Shown here: in pieces, positions 18,581-26,887 of the stretch | Position numbering within the stretch: position 1 is the stretch's first letter | How the letters are laid out: every line of letters begins with the position of its first letter | DNA from: Deltaproteobacteria bacterium | GTDB taxonomy: Bacteria > Desulfobacterota > Desulfomonilia > UBA1062 | Assembly: GCA_018434685.1 (NCBI GenBank) | Contig: JAHDOV010000026.1 | Span: 1 to 43,825 of the forward strand | Direction: 5' to 3' | DNA: 43,825 nt | Program-made: the position numbers and the translations under genes | Notes under the pieces: generated by a model | The model's database searches: none | Told to the model about the DNA's origin: nothing | What the model saw: the letters and a program-made list of their open reading frames with translations, nothing else

Positions 18581-19094
18581 TGATGTTCCTCCTGTGGTCT
18601 ACGAGAATTTTGTCGTTATATAGTGGCGCCGCTTCGAGTTTGTCAAGGAGAACGAGCACCTTGTTCAGTCCGGTAATCGGGTTCTTGGCCATGAACAGCC
18701 GGGTCAGCGAATCGACATAGACCTCTTCATCGTCATGATGGCGGTAGAAGTCGGCCTTGCCTGTGGCGAACCGGTGTATATGGACGAGTTCGTGGGTTAT
18801 GATGAAGGTGATGAACGAGAGGATGTCGACATCGCTGTTCCTGCCGAGAAAATCGAATATGGTTTTGTCCTGAAGGCAGATGCGATAGTGGTGCGGCCAC
18901 TGGCCATGTTCCGGTTCGATCCGCACGAGGTGCGCAAATACCCCGTCTTTCTTTTCCGTCTCGTTCATCTCGACATGCGTTTTCAGATCATAGAGCTCCC
19001 CTGCACTCCACTTCGTTTCCTTGGAGATGATGTGTTCCGCAAGTGCGGAGCTCTTTATGATGAGTCCCCTCTGCCCGGGCACAAAATATGCCAT
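18567..19094 (-). CDS. Zincin-like hypothetical protein (HELVH)
   Basis: This 175-aa protein has no family name I can give. Residues around 120 read [11 protein letters not shown], an HEXXH zinc-protease motif with a third histidine close by, followed by acidic residues ([13 protein letters not shown]) that could supply the third ligand. It has no signal peptide and so would be cytoplasmic. The start at 19094 has no clear ribosome site. It lies 40 nt after DAHP synthase and overlaps the FmdB gene, so it is cotranscribed under the aromatic attenuator. Whether it is an active peptidase is unknown. Confidence 0.75.
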   Translation of the reverse strand: MAYFVPGQRGLIIKSSALAEHIISKETKWSAGELYDLKTHVEMNETEKKDGVFAHLVRIEPEHGQWPHHYRICLQDKTIFDFLGRNSDVDILSFITFIITHELVHIHRFATGKADFYRHHDDEEVYVDSLTRLFMAKNPITGLNKVLVLLDKLEAAPLYNDKILVDHRRNINAYL

Positions 19095-19134
19095 GCATCA
19101 AGTGTAGTATCTTCTTGAAGAAAAGACAAGACCC

Positions 19135-20154
19135 TCATACCTCCCGGCCCACGGCAGCGGCTATGCGTCTGATGCCTTCCATCAATTTCTCGAATTCGTT
19201 GGGCCTGAGAGACTGGGGACCATCGGAGAGGGCCTCCTCGGGCCTGGGATGGACCTCTATCATGAGTCCGTCGGCACCGGCTGCTATTGCAGCGAAGGCC
19301 ATGGGTTCGACATAGCGTGCATGCCCCGTACCGTGCGAAGGGTCAACGATCACCGGCAGGTGGGTCTTTTCCTTGAGGACAGGCACCGCAGAGATATCCA
19401 GGGTGTTGCGCGTGGCGGTCTCGAAGGTCCTGATGCCCCGCTCGCACAGGATCACATTGCTGTTGCCGCCGGAAAGCACATACTCGGCAGACATGAGGAA
19501 TTCCTCGATGGTAGTGGACAGGCCACGCTTGAGGAGTACGGGCTTGTTCGTCTTGCCCACCTCCTTCAGAAGCTGGAAGTTCTGGATATTGCGTGCTCCC
19601 ACCTGGAGACAGTCGGCATACTCGGAGATCACCTCGATGCCGGCGATATCCATTACCTCGGTAATGACCGGCAGGCCGTATTTTTCCCGTGCCTCGGCGA
19701 GCAGGACGAGCCCGTCATTCCTGAGCCCCTGGAACGCATAGGGTGATGTCCTGGGTTTGAAGGCCCCGCCCCTGAGCATGTGGGCGCCGCTGTGTTTGAT
19801 TGATTCGGCCACGGTCATGATCTGTTCCTGCGACTCCACGGCACAGGGACCTGCAATCACCAGCAGTTTCCCGTTTCCGACCCTTACCCCGAGCCCCAGA
19901 TCGATGAGGGTTGGTTCGGGTTTGGTTTCCCGGCAGGCCAGCTTGTACGGTGCGAGTATGCGGATAACCTTCTCCACGCCCGGCTGCGCTTCCAGACAGG
20001 TCAGGCGCTCCTTGCCCCGTTCATCACCGATTGCCCCGAACACGACGCGCTCCGATCCCCGGCTCTCGTGGACCCGGTACCCGAACTCCTCGATCAGTTG
20101 TTTGACGTGATCGATCTGTTCGGGTGTTGCTGCCTTTTTCATGGAAATAATCAT
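19135..20154 (-). CDS. aroF: 3-deoxy-7-phosphoheptulonate (DAHP) synthase, type I beta
   Basis: This 339-aa enzyme condenses phosphoenolpyruvate with erythrose 4-phosphate, the entry step to the shikimate pathway. Residues 1 to about 75 form a ferredoxin-like regulatory domain ([15 protein letters not shown]), followed by the TIM barrel with [36 protein letters not shown] and [12 protein letters not shown] near the metal and substrate sites. The domain order is that of the single-chain I beta enzymes. The ATG at 20154 is chosen because AGGAGG sits 5 nt upstream; an in-frame GTG at 20160 overlaps that site. An aromatic leader peptide and terminator lie 50-180 nt upstream, so expression should fall when charged aromatic tRNAs are plentiful. 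Confidence 0.96.
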   Translation of the reverse strand: MIISMKKAATPEQIDHVKQLIEEFGYRVHESRGSERVVFGAIGDERGKERLTCLEAQPGVEKVIRILAPYKLACRETKPEPTLIDLGLGVRVGNGKLLVIAGPCAVESQEQIMTVAESIKHSGAHMLRGGAFKPRTSPYAFQGLRNDGLVLLAEAREKYGLPVITEVMDIAGIEVISEYADCLQVGARNIQNFQLLKEVGKTNKPVLLKRGLSTTIEEFLMSAEYVLSGGNSNVILCERGIRTFETATRNTLDISAVPVLKEKTHLPVIVDPSHGTGHARYVEPMAFAAIAAGADGLMIEVHPRPEEALSDGPQSLRPNEFEKLMEGIRRIAAAVGREV

Positions 20155-20200
20155 ATGCACCTCCTAGTATTCATGGCCGTCAGGCGTCTCGTCCCAGGGC

Positions 20201-20240
20201 ATAAAAAAAGGCCGTGGGAGGAAGAACCACCCACGGCCTT
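20201..20240 (-). terminator. Attenuator terminator ahead of DAHP synthase
   Basis: On the minus strand AAGGCCGTGGG (complement of 20230-20240) pairs perfectly with CCCACGGCCTT (complement of 20208-20218) through an 11-nt loop, followed by seven T. It is the only terminator in the window with a perfect long stem and T-run. It lies 22 nt after the leader-peptide stop and 46 nt before the aroF start, the arrangement of a ribosome-mediated attenuator. Confidence 0.9.
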
Positions 20241-20261
20241 GTTGTCCGGTTAAGGAACGGA

Positions 20262-20336
20262 TCAACCCACAGGTGGCCCCACCCTGAAGTACCAGAAATA
20301 ATAGCCATAAAACCTGTTGAGCTTTCCATTCATCAT
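20262..20336 (-). CDS. Aromatic leader peptide of the DAHP synthase operon
   Basis: This 24-codon frame begins ATG ATG at 20336 and ends with TGA at 20262-20264. Its middle reads RFYGYYFWYFR: four Tyr, three Phe and one Trp within eleven codons, followed by VGPPVG. Such a run of control codons is the mark of a leader peptide that senses charged tRNA-Phe/Tyr/Trp. A ribosome stalled there would leave the downstream GC-rich segment free to pair otherwise and prevent the terminator at 20201-20240. Too short for normal gene finding. The exact antiterminator pairing was not resolved, though CCACC in the leader can pair with GGTGG in the terminator's 5' arm and loop. Confidence 0.88.
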   Translation of the reverse strand: MMNGKLNRFYGYYFWYFRVGPPVG

Positions 20337-20435
20337 GCATGGGATATGACAGATATCGCATGGCATTTCAAGTGGTAAATTGTCGTGTGTTGAAGGAGTG
20401 AACCCGGGGAGCACGGTTTTTCCTTGCCGTAGCGG

Positions 20436-20465
20436 TTGACAAATGCTGTCTTTATCCGTGATAAT
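20436..20465 (+). promoter_or_regulatory. Promoter of the aroC operon
   Basis: TTGACA at 20436-20441, an 18-nt spacer and GATAAT at 20460-20465 resemble a sigma-70 promoter. It lies about 30 nt before the aroC start, leaving a short leader with GGGGAGG as ribosome site. It is divergent from the aroF leader. Confidence 0.7.
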
Positions 20466-20497
20466 TCTCCCGGAGTGTCTTATTCAGGGGAGGTTCA

Positions 20498-21631
20498 ATG
20501 CTTATTTTCTACACAGCGGGTGAGTCCCACGGCAGGGGGATATTCGCCTTTCTCGATGGTCTGCCGGCCGGGCTTACGGTGGAGCATGCCCTGATCGATG
20601 CGGATCTCTCACGCCGCCAGAAGGGCTATGGCAGGGGTGGCAGGATGGCTATCGAGCAGGACCGGGTGGATGTGCTCTCCGGGATCAGGGGAGGGATAAC
20701 GCTGGGCAGTCCCATCCTGATGGCCGTGTGGAACCGGGACTTCGAGAACTGGGAGGAGTATATGGACCCCTGGAAGATCGTGCCGGGCAGAGAACTCTTT
20801 ACCCCCAGGCCCGGCCATGCCGACCTGGCAGGCGCCGCACGCTTCAGGCACACAGACCTCCGGAATGTCCTCGAGCGCTCGAGCGCCCGGGAGACGGCCG
20901 GAAGGGTCGCTGCCGGGGGTCTTCTCAGGTCTTTCCTCCGCTGTCTTGACATCGAGGCATGCTCGTGGGTGACCCGGATCGGAGAAGTCGCCTTCGAGGG
21001 AGGGTTCGACCGGCAGGAAAGGGACGCATCGAGCGTGTTCTGTCCCGATTCCGCAACGACATCTGCCATGGAGGAAGCCATCGACACGGTGAGAGACCAG
21101 GGCGACACGATCGGCGGAGAATTCAAGGTGGTCCTCACCGGGTTGCCGGCAGGCATCGGCTCCTATACCCAGTGGGACCAGCGGCTCGACACGCTGGTAT
21201 CGGCACACCTCATGTCCATACCGGGCATCAAGGCCGTTCAGATCGGGCTCGGTGTCGATTGTGCCGGGCTGCCGGGCTCACAGGTCCATGATGAACTGGT
21301 GCCGTCCGTGCCCAGGAGGCGGAAATCGAACAATGCCGGCGGCATGGAAGGCGGGGTGTCGAACGGTGAACCTGTCGTGGTCACATGTACCATGAAGCCC
21401 ATCCCGACCCTCAGGAAAGGGCTCGCATCCTTCGACCTGCGCGATGGATCGCCGGCACAGGCCCAGTACGAACGTTCGGACTGCTGCGCCGTCCCCGCGG
21501 CCTCTGTCGTGGGCGAGGCCATGGCCATGATAGCCGTCTCGAAGGCACTCCTCCTGAGCTGCCTTGCACCGGACATGGAATCCCTGAAACAGGCCGTTGC
21601 AGCGCAGAGGGCATACGGAGAGTCCCTGTGA
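20498..21631 (+). CDS. aroC: Chorismate synthase
   Basis: This 377-aa enzyme makes chorismate from 5-enolpyruvylshikimate 3-phosphate with reduced FMN. Signatures are TAGESHGRG at residues 5-13, the RRQKGYGRGGRM segment, the RHTDLRNVLERSSARETAGRVAAGG block and the later RRRKSNNAGGMEGGVSNGEP loop that binds FMN. Length is normal. GGGGAGG lies 6 nt before the ATG. It is the first gene of a long plus-strand operon, and the fused aroK-aroB gene overlaps its stop codon by 4 nt. Confidence 0.97.
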   Translation: MLIFYTAGESHGRGIFAFLDGLPAGLTVEHALIDADLSRRQKGYGRGGRMAIEQDRVDVLSGIRGGITLGSPILMAVWNRDFENWEEYMDPWKIVPGRELFTPRPGHADLAGAARFRHTDLRNVLERSSARETAGRVAAGGLLRSFLRCLDIEACSWVTRIGEVAFEGGFDRQERDASSVFCPDSATTSAMEEAIDTVRDQGDTIGGEFKVVLTGLPAGIGSYTQWDQRLDTLVSAHLMSIPGIKAVQIGLGVDCAGLPGSQVHDELVPSVPRRRKSNNAGGMEGGVSNGEPVVVTCTMKPIPTLRKGLASFDLRDGSPAQAQYERSDCCAVPAASVVGEAMAMIAVSKALLLSCLAPDMESLKQAVAAQRAYGESL

Positions 21632-23187
21632 TCTTTCTCACCGGGTTCATGGGTTCGGGGAAGACCACGGTGGGCAGGGAGCTCTCGAGCCTCCTGTCCA
21701 GGCCCTTTGTCGACCTCGACGAGGTCATAACCGGTGCGGCCCGCACCACCATACCGGAAATCTTCCGCCATGCCGGGGAAGAGGCCTTCCGCCTGCTCGA
21801 GAAGAACGCACTGGCCGGCATTGCCGGCCGGACCGAACAGGCTGTCGTGGCGACAGGAGGGGGGCTGCCCGCAGCCCCTGCCAACCGGGAACTCATGAAG
21901 GCGTGCGGGGTCATCGTCCATCTGCGGGCGTCTTTCGAGACCCTGCAGCAGCGAATCCCCAGCGACTCGAACAGGCCCCTGTGGAACGGGGATGCCCGCT
22001 CCCTCCTGGCAGCGAGGACAGCGGCGTATGAAGACGCCGACCTGATCATCGACACCGACGGCTCCACGCCGCGTGAACTTGCCGAACAGATCTGGTCGCA
22101 GGTTGAGGGATGCTACGAGCCGATCCCGGTGATACTGCCGGACAGGGCGTATCCGGTATATATAGGCGACGGTATCTTCCGTGACTTTCCAGCACTGCTC
22201 GGCAGGCACGCGAAACCGGAAGGGGTCTTTGTCCTGGCGGATGAGAATGTCCTGAGGCTTCATCGGGGCGCCATCAAGGAGTCTCTGTCCGGGTTCGTGC
22301 ACCACATCATGGAGGTTCCCCCGGGAGAGGAGTCCAAGTCGTATGCCTTTCTCGGCGATGTTCTCCGTGAGATGTTCGTCTCGCGGGTGAACCGCAACTG
22401 GATGTGCGTGGCTGTCGGGGGCGGCGTTACCGGTGACCTTGGCGGCTTTGCGGCCAGCATCTACATGCGGGGCATCCCGGTGGTGCATGTGGCGACAACG
22501 CTCCTGGCACAGGTGGATTCCAGCATCGGTGGCAAGACCGCCGTGAACAGCGCGTTCGGCAAGAATCTCGTGGGCACGTTCCACCAGCCGCTCTTTGTCC
22601 TGAGCGATGTGGGGTTTCTCGGGACGCTCGATGACATCCAGATGAAGAATGGCCTGGCAGAGGCGGTCAAATACGGCATAATCATGGACAAAGGCCTGTT
22701 CGGATACCTCGAGAACGGTCCCCCCTTCGACCCGGTCAGGCTCGTCACCTCGTGCAGCCGCGACAAGGCCCTGGTCGTGGGCAGGGACGAGCGGGAAGGG
22801 GGCGTGCGGAGGATCCTGAATTTCGGGCATACCCTGGGCCATGCCATTGAGCAGGTCAGGAACTACTCGATCTCTCATGGCCAGGCAGTAGCAGCGGGGA
22901 TGGTCTTTGCCGCATGGCTTTCCCGGGAGTTGGGCCTGCTCGAAAAAGAGGGCTTCGAACGGATACAGGCACTGATCCGCCGCGAGGGGATCATACCCGA
23001 GGGGTTTGCCTTCCCGGGTCCGGATGAGGTGGCCGGAGCCATCGCCATGGACAAGAAGGGCTCCAGGGAGGGCCTGCACTTTGTGTTGACACCGGCTATC
23101 GGTGATGTTACCGTAAAAAAACTCATTGATTCTGAAGTTCTAGAGGCATATACGAGGTTTCTCCATGGATTTGAAAAAGGCCTTTGA
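21628..23187 (+). CDS. aroKB: Fused shikimate kinase / 3-dehydroquinate synthase
   Basis: This 519-aa protein joins two shikimate enzymes. Residues 1 to about 165 are shikimate kinase: P-loop GFMGSGKT at 6-13, VDLDEVI near 32, and the ATGGGLP loop. Residues about 175-519 are dehydroquinate synthase: the NAD-binding VGGGVTGDLGGF, VATTLLAQVDSSIGGKTAVN, metal ligands in the NGLAEAVKYG and LNFGHTLGHAIE segments. The reading frame is continuous with no internal stop or ribosome site, so the fusion looks genuine. The start is GTG at 21628 in GTGA overlapping the aroC stop; the same frame is open further upstream inside aroC, but that part is a shadow. In most bacteria aroK and aroB are adjacent, separate genes. 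Confidence 0.94.
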   Translation: MIFLTGFMGSGKTTVGRELSSLLSRPFVDLDEVITGAARTTIPEIFRHAGEEAFRLLEKNALAGIAGRTEQAVVATGGGLPAAPANRELMKACGVIVHLRASFETLQQRIPSDSNRPLWNGDARSLLAARTAAYEDADLIIDTDGSTPRELAEQIWSQVEGCYEPIPVILPDRAYPVYIGDGIFRDFPALLGRHAKPEGVFVLADENVLRLHRGAIKESLSGFVHHIMEVPPGEESKSYAFLGDVLREMFVSRVNRNWMCVAVGGGVTGDLGGFAASIYMRGIPVVHVATTLLAQVDSSIGGKTAVNSAFGKNLVGTFHQPLFVLSDVGFLGTLDDIQMKNGLAEAVKYGIIMDKGLFGYLENGPPFDPVRLVTSCSRDKALVVGRDEREGGVRRILNFGHTLGHAIEQVRNYSISHGQAVAAGMVFAAWLSRELGLLEKEGFERIQALIRREGIIPEGFAFPGPDEVAGAIAMDKKGSREGLHFVLTPAIGDVTVKKLIDSEVLEAYTRFLHGFEKGL

Positions 23188-23680
23188 TGAAGGCAGGTTC
23201 TTCGACATAGTATCCGCTGCCCCCAGTCCCTCCAGCCCGGAAGAGAAGCTGATCCTCGGCATTTCGCTGTACAAGCTCGGCAGGGATGAAGAGGCACTGA
23301 GCGTCTTCGACGAGGTCGCGAGGGAGGCGGAGAAGATGATGAAGGCCCTCTATTACCAGGGACTGATCTACCGGCAGCAGGGTGACCTGGACAGCGCAAA
23401 ACACTGCCTGAGCCGATACGCGCTCTTCTATCCCGATGATGACGAGGCCCAGGACATCCTGGACGCCCCCGAGGAGGAAGGATCGCTCCTGAGCGAGCCA
23501 TCCGTGGAACTGGCCAAGATCTATGCAATGCAGGGGCACTACGAAGAGGCGCTGGACATCTACGCGCGGGTGCAGCAGACGGCTGCGCTGGCCCCTGATG
23601 TCAGAAAAGAGGCCCTGGGAGTTCAGGACATATACATCCTGAAAACCCTCGAGACCTGGTTGAAGAGGTTGAAGAAATGA
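23165..23680 (+). CDS. Tetratricopeptide-repeat protein
   Basis: This 171-aa protein is built of TPR-like helix pairs: [23 protein letters not shown] (about 28-50), [23 protein letters not shown] (about 60-82) and [21 protein letters not shown] (about 117-137). There is no signal peptide, so it is probably a cytoplasmic scaffold. It overlaps the 3' end of aroKB by 23 nt and its stop overlaps the aroQ start (ATGA), so it is an embedded member of the operon. The binding partner is unknown; no enzymatic domain is visible. Confidence 0.85.
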   Translation: MDLKKAFDEGRFFDIVSAAPSPSSPEEKLILGISLYKLGRDEEALSVFDEVAREAEKMMKALYYQGLIYRQQGDLDSAKHCLSRYALFYPDDDEAQDILDAPEEEGSLLSEPSVELAKIYAMQGHYEEALDIYARVQQTAALAPDVRKEALGVQDIYILKTLETWLKRLKK

Positions 23681-24123
23681 AGGTTATGATGATCAACGGA
23701 CCGAACCTGAACATGCTGGGCACCCGGGAACAGGCGATCTACGGCTCCACGACGCTTCGGCAGATAGAGGACCGTGTCGGCTCCAGGGCTGGTGAACTCG
23801 GAATAGAGGTGTTCTTCTTCCAGTCGAATCACGAGGGTGAGATCATCGAGAGGATCCATTCGGCACCTGGTCTCGGTGTCGACGGCTTCATCATCAATCC
23901 CGGAGGATATACCCATACGTCGGTGGCAATCCGCGACGCCCTGCTCTGCGTCAGGATTCCTTTCATCGAGGTGCACATCAGCACCGTAGCCGCCCGGGAA
24001 TCCTTCAGGCAGACAAACCTGTTCTCAGACATTGCCGCGGGCACCATCACCGGGATCGGCCCGTTCGGCTATGTGCTGGCGATAGAGGCACTCAAGGAGC
24101 TTTATGAAAAAAAGACTCACTAA
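23677..24123 (+). CDS. aroQ: 3-dehydroquinate dehydratase, type II
   Basis: This 148-aa enzyme dehydrates 3-dehydroquinate to 3-dehydroshikimate. Family motifs are [13 protein letters not shown] at the N terminus, the flexible-lid residues with the catalytic Tyr (IYGSTTL), QSNHEGEI, the substrate-binding loop [17 protein letters not shown] and EVHIS. Two small deviations from the usual motif are PGGY in place of PGAY and HIST in place of HISN; both are conservative. It overlaps the TPR gene by 4 nt and pepQ by 20 nt. The position before a M24 peptidase and efp is widely conserved in bacteria. Confidence 0.95.
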   Translation: MKVMMINGPNLNMLGTREQAIYGSTTLRQIEDRVGSRAGELGIEVFFFQSNHEGEIIERIHSAPGLGVDGFIINPGGYTHTSVAIRDALLCVRIPFIEVHISTVAARESFRQTNLFSDIAAGTITGIGPFGYVLAIEALKELYEKKTH

Positions 24124-25165
24124 GGCACGGGAATATCTCAAGGGGCTCGATGCCATACTCCTCTACTCCCGGCCGAATGTTACCTATACGACCGGATACA
24201 AGGGTTCTGACGGGGTCGTTGTCTATACGGAGACCGCTGCGTCGCTGTTTGTCGATTCGCGCAATACACTCCAGGCACAGCAGGAGGCAGCGACCGAAGT
24301 CGTGGAGATATCGAAACGGTGGGAAGAGATCTACGAGCACATGACGGGCCTGGGCATCAAGTCCCTGGGTATCGAGTCCAACGTAATCGACGTGGACAGC
24401 TTCATCCAGATCAAGGACCTGTTCAAGGGCATAGAGATAACCCCGCTGGGAAAACAGCTCAGATACCTGCGGTCGACAAAGGGGGACGACGAGCTGGTTC
24501 TGCTCAGGAAGGCTGCCGCCATCGCTGAAGAGGCCCTGGCGAGGATACTGGCCGGCGGCCTGGTCGGACGCCGGGAAGCCGATGTGTCCCTCGACCTCGA
24601 GTTCGAGATGAGAAGGCTCGGGGCCAGCGCGCCCTCGTTCGAGATCATCGTCGCCTCCGGTCCGAGGTCTGCCATGCCCCACGGCGTTGCGTCGAAAAAG
24701 GTCATTCATGCCGGAGAGCCGGTAGTCATAGACTTCGGGGCTGTGTATGAGGGCTACTGTTCGGACCAGACCATAACCGTATTCACCGGGAATCCGACAG
24801 ACGAGTTTGCAGAGGCATACCGCCATGTACGAGCCGCACAGAAACGTGCGATCGAGGGCCTGAGTGCCGGCGCGAAGGCATCGAAGGTGGACAAACTGGC
24901 ACGGGGGTATCTCGAGTCCAAGGGGTTCGGACGCTTTTTCGGCCATGGTCTCGGTCACGGGGTAGGCATGGAGGTGCATGAAACGCCCACGCTGTCTGCC
25001 CGGTCGGACGATGTCCTGGAAGATACCATGGTCGTGACCGTAGAACCCGGGGTTTACCTGCCCGGCAAGTTCGGTATCCGGCTTGAAGACACGCTCGTCA
25101 TCACAGATAATTCTTGCCAGCGTATTACAAATATTGATAAGGATGCCATACAAGTACTCAGATAG
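24104..25165 (+). CDS. pepQ: M24-family Xaa-Pro-type aminopeptidase
   Basis: This 353-aa cytoplasmic metallopeptidase of the creatinase/prolidase fold is likely to release N-terminal residues before proline. The N-terminal third is the creatinase-like domain ([18 protein letters not shown]). The catalytic pita-bread domain starts near residue 120 and shows the metal ligands in [16 protein letters not shown] (two Asp), [16 protein letters not shown] (His), [11 protein letters not shown] (Glu) and [10 protein letters not shown] (Glu). AAGGAG precedes the ATG, which lies inside the end of aroQ. Dipeptidase and aminopeptidase activities cannot be told apart from sequence here. efp follows 10 nt later. 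Confidence 0.93.
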   Translation: MKKRLTKAREYLKGLDAILLYSRPNVTYTTGYKGSDGVVVYTETAASLFVDSRNTLQAQQEAATEVVEISKRWEEIYEHMTGLGIKSLGIESNVIDVDSFIQIKDLFKGIEITPLGKQLRYLRSTKGDDELVLLRKAAAIAEEALARILAGGLVGRREADVSLDLEFEMRRLGASAPSFEIIVASGPRSAMPHGVASKKVIHAGEPVVIDFGAVYEGYCSDQTITVFTGNPTDEFAEAYRHVRAAQKRAIEGLSAGAKASKVDKLARGYLESKGFGRFFGHGLGHGVGMEVHETPTLSARSDDVLEDTMVVTVEPGVYLPGKFGIRLEDTLVITDNSCQRITNIDKDAIQVLR

Positions 25166-25175
25166 GGGAGAACCA

Positions 25176-25739
25176 ATGCAGTATTCAACAGCACAGTTTA
25201 GGAAAGGTCTGAAGATCGAGATCGCAGGTGAGCCTCTTACCATTGTGGAGTTTCAGCATGTAAAACCGGGCAAGGGCGGGGCTTTCGTACGGACAAAGAT
25301 GAAGAGCCTCATTTCCGGCAATGTCCTGGAGAAGACCTTCCGTTCGGGTGAGAAGGTCGATGTTCCCAACCTTGAGGAACGGAAAATGTCGTATCTCTAC
25401 CGGGACGATTCAGGGTATTGTTTCATGGACACCGAGACCTACGATCAGATGACCCTTACCGAAGACCATATGGGCGATGCAGTCGGTTTCCTGAAAGAAA
25501 ACATAGAGGTAGAGCTCCTTTTCCATAACGGCGCACCCATCGGCATCGATCTGCCCATGTTCGTCGAGCTGGAAATCGCCGAGACAGATCCTGGCGTTCG
25601 GGGCAATACCGCATCCGGCGGTTCGAAACCGGCAAAGCTCGAGACAGGGCTGACCGTTCAGGTACCCCTTTTCCTCAACGAGGGTGACATTGTAAAGGTG
25701 GATACAAGATCCGGAGAGTACATTGAGAGAGTGAGCTAA
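25176..25739 (+). CDS. efp: Elongation factor P
   Basis: This 187-aa translation factor enters the ribosome E site and relieves stalling at polyproline stretches. It has the three beta-barrel domains in order: the KOW-like N domain with the loop VKPGKGGAF, whose Lys33 is the residue usually modified; an OB domain with YLYRDD and CFMDTETYDQ; and the C-terminal OB domain ending GDIVKVDTRSGEYIERV. The start at 25176 has GGGGAG 5-6 nt upstream and gives a normal length. No modification enzyme (epmA/B, earP, ymfI) is recognisable in the window. Confidence 0.97.
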   Translation: MQYSTAQFRKGLKIEIAGEPLTIVEFQHVKPGKGGAFVRTKMKSLISGNVLEKTFRSGEKVDVPNLEERKMSYLYRDDSGYCFMDTETYDQMTLTEDHMGDAVGFLKENIEVELLFHNGAPIGIDLPMFVELEIAETDPGVRGNTASGGSKPAKLETGLTVQVPLFLNEGDIVKVDTRSGEYIERVS

Positions 25740-26153
25740 ATGAATCTCAAGATAGTTAAAGAACTCATAGAACTCATCAAAAACACCGATGTGGTGGAGT
25801 TGGAGTGGACACCGGAACGCATCCATATCATACGGGGCACCCCGTCCCAGGAGACGAGTAATCTCCGGGCCAAGGAGACCGAGAAGAAAAAGACTGCCGC
25901 GATAGAAAGGCCCACCGTTACCATCACCTCTCCCCTGGTGGGCACCTTTTACCGGTCAGCGTCTCCCGAGACGCAGCCCTTCGTCCAGGTCGGCGACAAA
26001 GTGAGCAAAGACAAGGTGCTGTGTGTCATCGAGGCAATGAAGCTCATGAACGAGATTGAATCCAATGTGGACGGTATTGTCACGGCCATTCTCAAGCAGG
26101 ACGGCGAGAGGGTAGGGTATGGGGATCAGCTCTTCATTATCGAAGAGCTATGA
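25740..26153 (+). CDS. accB: Biotin carboxyl carrier protein of acetyl-CoA carboxylase
   Basis: This 137-aa protein carries biotin for acetyl-CoA carboxylase. Residues 1 to about 40 form the N-terminal helix pair (LKIVKELIELIKNTDVVELEW), then a charged linker, and from about 60 the biotinyl domain opening TSPLVGTFYR with the biotinylated Lys in CVIEAMKLMNE. It starts immediately after the efp stop codon (TAAATG). In most genomes accC (biotin carboxylase) follows directly; here it is absent and a lipoate/octanoyl-type ligase gene overlaps the stop by 4 nt. Confidence 0.95.
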   Translation: MNLKIVKELIELIKNTDVVELEWTPERIHIIRGTPSQETSNLRAKETEKKKTAAIERPTVTITSPLVGTFYRSASPETQPFVQVGDKVSKDKVLCVIEAMKLMNEIESNVDGIVTAILKQDGERVGYGDQLFIIEEL

Positions 26154-26887
26154 ACCACTGGCACCTCATCGCTGAGGGGCAGTGCTCATCGCTCTCCAAC
26201 ATGGAGAGCGATCTCAGGCTCTTCGAGGCGGTGCAGGCAGGGCAGGCTGACGGAATCGTCCGCATCTACGACTGGGATGAGCCTGCCGTTACCATCGGTC
26301 ATCACCAGAACCATTTCACGACCTTCGACCGCCACCTCACCATACCGGTAATCCAGCGTCCCACCGGCGGCGGGGCCGTTCTTCACGACCACGATATCAC
26401 CTTCAGCATCTCCGTACCCGAAACAGGCATGTTCGCCCATGGCATCACCCCGGCCTATACCTGCATCTCGCGGGTCTTTGCCCGCGCCCTGAGGGACTGC
26501 GGCCTTGCGGTGCGGATGGAAGGAAAGGATACCCGGTTCTCTCCGGTCTGTTTTGCCCGCTCATCCCCGGTGGAACTGGTGATCGAGGGCAGGAAACTCA
26601 TGGGGATCGCGCTGCTGCGTTCCAGGGGATGCCTGCTCCTGCAGGGGGTTGTGCCGCTGCGGGTCAACCGTGACCTCGTGGGACGGACCTTCGGGCCGGA
26701 ACATGCGGAAAATTCCTGCGGCCTGCTCGAGATTTTCCCTGATTTTCGGCACGATGCCTTTATCGGGCACTTAATCCTGGCGTTTGCCTCTGAGCTTGGC
26801 ATTACCCTTTTTCAGGGCCATGACAATGAGGCACACGGCCACCACGCAGAGGAAGGCAAAGTACACCCGCGGGGTCAGGAACGCTGA
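26150..26887 (+). CDS. Lipoate-protein ligase / octanoyltransferase family protein
   Basis: This 245-aa protein belongs to the LplA/LipM/BirA-like acyl-transfer fold. It shows the lipoyl-binding loop IQRPTGGGAVLHD near residues 63-75, the conserved Lys in IEGRKLMGIA and a Cys in PVCFARSSP that sits near where LipM/LipL-type octanoyltransferases have their acyl-cysteine. It may load octanoate or lipoate on an E2 or GcvH protein; attaching biotin to the adjacent AccB is possible but less likely from the motifs. The ATG is in ATGA overlapping the accB stop. The last 39 codons lie over the 3' end of the opposite-strand TVP38 gene and are His- and charge-rich, so the C-terminal tail may be a recent extension. 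Confidence 0.85.
   Translation: MNHWHLIAEGQCSSLSNMESDLRLFEAVQAGQADGIVRIYDWDEPAVTIGHHQNHFTTFDRHLTIPVIQRPTGGGAVLHDHDITFSISVPETGMFAHGITPAYTCISRVFARALRDCGLAVRMEGKDTRFSPVCFARSSPVELVIEGRKLMGIALLRSRGCLLLQGVVPLRVNRDLVGRTFGPEHAENSCGLLEIFPDFRHDAFIGHLILAFASELGITLFQGHDNEAHGHHAEEGKVHPRGQER

Noticed and set aside
20164-20361. A 65-codon minus-strand frame across the aroF leader
   Set aside because: It reads the leader peptide and terminator in another frame; the aromatic-rich 24-codon frame and hairpin explain this DNA better.
21385-21627. Extended N terminus of the fused aroKB inside aroC
   Set aside because: The shikimate kinase P-loop begins at the normal distance from GTG 21628; upstream codons are a shadow of aroC.
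21238-23079. A 613-codon open frame on the minus strand opposite aroC/aroKB
   Set aside because: It is antisense to two certain enzymes, is Pro/Arg/His-rich, and has no family motif; long antisense frames are expected in GC-rich DNA.
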